The notes under the pieces were generated by a model. The model was not told the origin of the DNA, did not search any database, and saw only the letters and a program-made list of their open reading frames with translations. From assembly GCA_951799445.1 (NCBI GenBank), contig OX637297.1, positions 496,001 to 560,000 of the forward strand: a stretch of 64,000 nucleotides of DNA. Direction: 5' to 3'. Source of the stretch: Pseudisothecium myosuroides (taxonomy: Eukaryota; Streptophyta; Bryopsida; Hypnales; Lembophyllaceae). Below, in pieces: positions 60,212 through 64,000 of this stretch (position 1 is the first letter of the stretch; the number at the start of each line of letters is the position of its first letter). A program made the translations under genes and the position numbers.

Positions 60212-60843
60212 CATACCATGAATTGCATCGACAAACGCCATTGGACATGTCTACGCCGGTCGTGTAGAATTGGGGAAAACATCTAGAATGTGCAAAACAA
60301 CGTCCATTTCTTTGTTTGAGCATACATGCAATACTACAGAAAGCATCTGCCAGAACACAAAATGCTCAATGTGAATGTCTTTAGACACATTTTTTTTTAA
60401 CATTGTAGCACATACAAAAAAACGTCACATAGAAGATCTTAGTAAACTGCCACGTCAGACTGTGCCACCTCCAGGTCACACAACAAAATTTCATTGGGTA
60501 GTTTGCCAAAAAAATTCAAAATTCAAAAAAAAAAAATTTGAATTTTTTTTTTTAATTTCAAATTTTTTTTCAAAAAAATAAATTAGGGGCAGCCGGGTGG
60601 GCTGACATGTCCACCACGTGGCAGCCACGTGGCAAGTAATTTGAACCTTCTACCACTACGTTTCCAAAAACGTTTTCCAAAAACGTGTTGAAATTCTTTC
60701 TTGTTTTTTGTGATTTTGCCACGTTTTTGGCTTGTCAATAGAGACGCATTTTTGTGGACATTACAGTTGACTACCCAGAAACAAGACAAAACATGATTCA
60801 ACGTTTTTTGCTAATGTCAAAAAAACACCGCTTTCTTATAGTG
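60212..60843. repeat. CACTA right subterminal region
   Basis: It contains repeated 'aaaaacgt' / 'acgttttt' phrases in both orientations ('ccaaaaacgttttccaaaaa', 'ccacgtttttgg', 'caacgttttttg'). There is an A/T hairpin at about 60514-60572 and a duplicated 'ccacgtggca' at 60614-60634. This fits the subterminal repeat zone of a CACTA element. Confidence 0.55.
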
Positions 60844-61350
60844 TAAGTATCGGATTACCGTTCCGGTAATTTAAAGGCACTATGCACTAGTCCTCATTCA
60901 CAAGTCCAAAGCTTCCTCACAAATGTACCCTACCAATCAAACCCAGTTGTCTAAGGTCCGGATTCCTCCTCACCCGTTCCCTCTTACACTTTAACACTCT
61001 TATAAACAAACTAACAAAATCGTGCACATAGCCGGAATTAGAATGTCCACTCAGTATCTCAGATTAAAGAAAGGAAATGAAACAATCATTAAAAATGTGC
61101 TAGGATGGAATGAGAAGGCAACAGATCTGCCCTCCCTTTAAAACAAAAAACAAAAAACAAAAAAGCCAAAAAGCCACCCCAAAACCAGGGTGACCGCACA
61201 ATGACCTCCGAGATATCCGGAGAGTCAAAGGCCAGTTGTCCCTAGAAATCTAGAACCAGGGCCCACACACAAAAAACCCGTTTCGGAATTAAAATTCAAA
61301 AATCCTAACTAACTGAAAACATCCTAACTAACTGAAAACATCCTAACTAA

Positions 61351-63285
61351 TTACTTCTCCTTCCGCGGCTTCTTTGAACTGCTACCCGGACCTATAGGTG
61401 GCTTGCCAGCGGATTTCACCGGAGTCAACTTAACGCGGCCCGGGTTTGAATCTTACGCGTGATTAGTGGGGGCGAGTCATCATCATCTGATTCCGTCCCA
61501 GATCCGGATTTGAACTTTTCCTTCTCGGATTCATCGATCATCTCAATCTCAGGCTCCTTCTCTGGCAACGTCACCTCAAGGTCTATCGTCGCGCAGTCTT
61601 GTTTAGGCAAAGGCTGCTGCATGTGAGGGAAACCTTCCGGATGGATTCGGGCCGGATTCGACAAGGCCCCCATCCGATTGATGAGATCGCTGCGGACTTC
61701 CCGTTCGGGTAGCATGAATGACGCTGTCCTAGTCATCCGGGTTGACGGAACCGTTGGTGGGACGAAAAATTCCCGCTGCATCAGAATCGATTTTACACTT
61801 GTTTTCCTCTCAAGTTTGAGTAAATCCTTTGCACTCGTCCATGGTATCTGTGCTTGACTTGAGGACAAACCTGCAGGTGGTTGCAGAATGGACCCCAGCC
61901 CCTACTTGATCGGAGTCTTCAAGAATTTAGAGCCAAAGACTTCCGGAAAAATTAAGAAGTCCATGACCTTATCCGGATCAAGGTGTCCCAACAGCTTGCC
62001 CATTTCCTTCAACACCGCATCCATCCGGGCTTGAAAGTCGACTAGGATTGTCACTACTTTCGATCCAAATAGGTGCCTTTCACTTATCAGCCGGTCATTG
62101 AAGAGTTTGGATCTAACCACAAGACCTGCCAGCTGCAAAACCAATGTCGTCAAATTTCGGACGACCTGGAAAGCTTCCATCTCCTACTGTCTTGCTACTG
62201 CCGCATCTCCTTTTGCCCAATGCACCCGGGATTGGAGGTCATTCCACTCCTTTTCTAAGTTTCGGATCCGCTCATCCTTCTCGTGTAGCACATAAGGGCC
62301 CGGTCGTCGCCTGATTTCCTCCAAAATATTCTTCGGCTTCACCTTCAACTCTTCACCGATTTTGATTACAAAATCTGCCATGTTATTGTGCAGTAACCAA
62401 ATCTGCCGCACCCATTGGGTTTCGGCATTAAAGAACTCCAAAGTTTCTTCTTTTGCCGGAGTCTGGCTGGGTTCTCTAATTTTCGGTTCCGTCAGCTTTC
62501 TTTTTGCGGACGGATTGGTCGACTTCCTCCGTTTATCTCGATTATTGACCAGTCCCTCTTGTTGTTCTTCCGACTCCAACTCCTGCTGCTCCCGCTCAAC
62601 CTCCTCCGTAAGGCCATACTTTAGGATTTGGGCTTCGATTTCGTACGCTACCACCTCTTGGCTATTCAGAACCTCCTTTTGGTGATAGAAGTGGAACAAG
62701 TATGGGCTGAGAGGACTGTCTGTACTTATTTCTTGACACGTGTTCCATCAATTTTGTTACCACACCCATGATAACCCTTCCCCAAAGTACCAACCTATCC
62801 TCCATAGCTCCAAAGATGGTGTTAGCCATCGTGACCGTAACCCCGGTAGGCTTTTCCGGATACAGAAGCGGAATCAAAAATTCTAGCACCCGTCTATGCC
62901 TATTATTCTTACATTTACTAATGGTTTACCCGTCCTTTGAATTGGCTGGACTCCAAAATTTTTTGCTCGAGTAGTTATCCGTCCGGGAGGCTAATCCGGA
63001 TCTGGACTTCTTGAACTCATACACTTCCGCCCAAACATCCTCGGTCCAAGCTATGGGTTGACCCCTAACCGTCAACTCATACTGATTTGGGACCCCTGAG
63101 ATGAGCTCCTCAATCATCTCCTAGTCCTTGACGTTCCACAGCCTCCGTAACAATCCGGCACATCTCATACGCACTAGATCCTCCTCTAACTGCTTTCGTA
63201 TGGTCAGGTTGGCAGGAATAGCCGGACAAACTATTCGGGCCGTGACCGTATATCTATAGGTTTTTGGATCACTACTTTCCGCCAT
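61351..63285 (-). pseudogene. Unit B protein gene, copy 4 (broken)
   Basis: ATG at 63285, aligned stop TAA at 61353-61351. Conserved pieces are found in several frames: 'ISGVPNQYELTVRG', 'MLEFLIPLLYPEKPTGVTV', 'NTIFGAMEDRLV', an acidic linker near 62580, 'VHWAKGDAAVARQ', 'VDFQARMDAVLKEMG' and 'GSGTESDDDDSPPLI'. Multiple stops and frameshifts are present, so it is not functional. An 18-bp phrase 'ctaactaactgaaaacat' is tandemly repeated just after it (about 61304-61350). Confidence 0.8.
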
Positions 63286-63754
63286 GGTTTACCGACACCA
63301 AGAACACTAATCCGGTGCAATCGACACCGACCTCACCTTTCTCTTCCTAGCACGATCCCTATTTCACCACTCTTTCTCTCAACTATACGCACGCAGAGTC
63401 TTGCATAAAAAGAAGAAGAATGGAGCAATAGTGGACTTAAATACCCGATGAGTAGCCGATCGTTCCCAATGGAGAACGGGTAGGAGACTATTCCCGTAAC
63501 GGTACTTTAATTTCCTAGACTGGAACTCTAGGCTATAGGTTCCATCCATCTGGAAAAATTCCGGATTCCGGATCCGTTTTACTTCTGGTGATAAACCAGT
63601 CGTAACAATTCTAGTAATACAAAAACTGACTATTCTCAAGTTGTCCGTAATTAGATCCAATTCTCTATGTCTTACCAAAATTCAAATTTTTTTGACTCTA
63701 TTCTAATCCTATTCTAATCTATTTCTATACATTTTGAATTTACGTACTCCCACA

Positions 63755-64000
63755 GTAGCAAATTTATTGAATACCGGATCCGTGGAGACCATACACGCTT
63801 GGACCATAGCACATGTTAGTGGTTCTTGAATTGGCGCTAGTCACACCCTGTCCAAGTAGATGGATAATTTCATCTGCATTCCTTGATGAAGTTGCTTTAC
63901 TCATTCAAGAAACTTGGTCAGCGGCACTAGTGGAGGCTCTTTTTTTCTCCAAGTTGAAATTGGTGGTACGCAACTACCGTAGATTATGTATCTGGAAGGC
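63755..64000 (+). pseudogene. LINE ORF2 AP-endonuclease, C-terminal part (piece 3 of 3)
   Basis: It resumes right after unit B copy 4 (duplication GTAGC against GTAGT on the other side). The frame reads 'KFIEYRIRGDHTRLDHS', which holds the catalytic DH pair of the SDHSP motif. After a one-base frameshift it gives 'VVLELALVTPCPSRWI' and 'LDEVALLIQETWSAAL', the usual linker between endonuclease and reverse transcriptase. It runs off the window. Confidence 0.85.

Larger units (their letters stand above)
39939..60843. mobile_element. 20.9 kb CACTA-type DNA transposon (non-autonomous as seen)
   Basis: The left terminus CACTATAAGAAAGC (39939-39952) is matched by the inverse GCTTTCTTATAGTG (60830-60843). 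Similarity extends imperfectly to about 30 bp. A 3-bp duplication TAA (39936-39938, 60844-60846) flanks it, as CACTA elements make. It sits in unit B copy 4, and the other unit B copies show the empty site. It contains unit B copies 2 and 3, two TTAA elements, a hairpin-repeat array and a gene-like segment. I found no TnpA/TnpD-type transposase. Without the two unit B insertions it would be about 13.9 kb. Confidence 0.85.
39306..63754 (-). mobile_element. Unit B copy 4, split by the CACTA element
   Basis: The parts are 63754-60847 and 39938-39306 (about 3,541 bp). On the minus strand it starts TGTGGGAGTACG and ends GCGCGTACGACA. Flanking 5-mers are GTAGT and GTAGC (one mismatch). By eye it is the closest relative of copy 1. 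Copy 1 (37975-38040) shows the uninterrupted sequence across the CACTA insertion point. Confidence 0.85.
14278..64000 (+). mobile_element. LINE (non-LTR retrotransposon) split by nested insertions
   Basis: ORF1 pieces lie at 14278-15600, 16260-16558 and about 18250-18478. ORF2 endonuclease pieces lie at 18479-18520, 38665-39305 and 63755-64000, after which the element leaves the window. Joining the three ORF2 pieces at the target-site duplications restores a collinear AP-type endonuclease domain with its motifs in the expected order. The copy is dead: it carries stop codons and frameshifts in addition to the insertions. Reverse transcriptase would follow beyond base 64000. About 45 kb of the interval is later insertions. 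Confidence 0.85.

Noticed and set aside
60514..60572. A/T hairpin as a transcription terminator
   Set aside because: Bacterial-type terminators do not apply here. It is AT-rich low-complexity sequence in the CACTA subterminal region.
14278..64000. Separate LINE fragments as independent insertions
   Set aside because: The pieces are collinear parts of one endonuclease and join at target-site duplications, so a single split copy is simpler.

Overview
The window looks like nuclear DNA of a land plant. It holds one spliced, single-copy-looking gene with seven exons and GT/AG introns. Its predicted 216-residue LisH-CTLH-CRA product belongs to a plant family. Almost everything else is transposable-element DNA of plant type. 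I cannot name the species, and nothing here is bacterial or viral in layout.

Layout. 1-3912: fragments of old LTRs related to the large LTR retrotransposon found later. 5680-9078 (+): the LisH-CTLH-CRA gene, the only convincing host gene. 9079-13660: AT-rich DNA with a TTAA-bounded miniature element, a fold-back element and a degenerate repeated block. 14278-64000: a single LINE (non-LTR retrotransposon), with ORF1 at about 14.3-18.4 kb. Its ORF2 endonuclease domain is cut into three pieces (18479-18520, 38665-39305 and 63755-64000) by nested insertions.

Nesting. Two ~3.5 kb units, called here unit B, sit in the LINE endonuclease in opposite orientations. Copy 1 (18521-38659, +) is itself split by a 16.6 kb LTR retrotransposon, called here element A (21268-37878, 5-bp duplication GGGGA). 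Element A has 5.2 kb LTRs that are almost identical. Copy 4 (39306-63754, -) is split by a 20.9 kb CACTA-type DNA transposon (39939-60843, 3-bp duplication TAA). The CACTA element carries two more unit B copies: copy 2 (40317-43801, duplication CTCAG) and copy 3 (56698-60211). Each junction is supported by a target-site duplication, by an unoccupied version of the site in another copy, or by restoration of the LINE reading frame.

The most unusual item is unit B. It occurs four times, each copy about 3.5 kb, starting TGT and ending ACA, flanked by 5-bp duplications as left by a retroviral-type integrase. No direct repeats bound it. Each copy encodes one protein of about 590-640 residues: a conserved N-terminal domain, an acidic stretch, a coiled coil and a disordered tail. 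The simplest reading is a family of solo LTRs that carry a protein-coding gene inside the LTR. Copy 2 has an open, apparently intact frame. I do not recognise the protein.

Element A has a gag/aspartic-protease reading frame on the minus strand and a primer-binding-like site beside its 32653 LTR, but no reverse transcriptase or integrase that I can see. It is probably a recent, non-autonomous insertion. All similarities were judged by eye, and family names rest on motifs.
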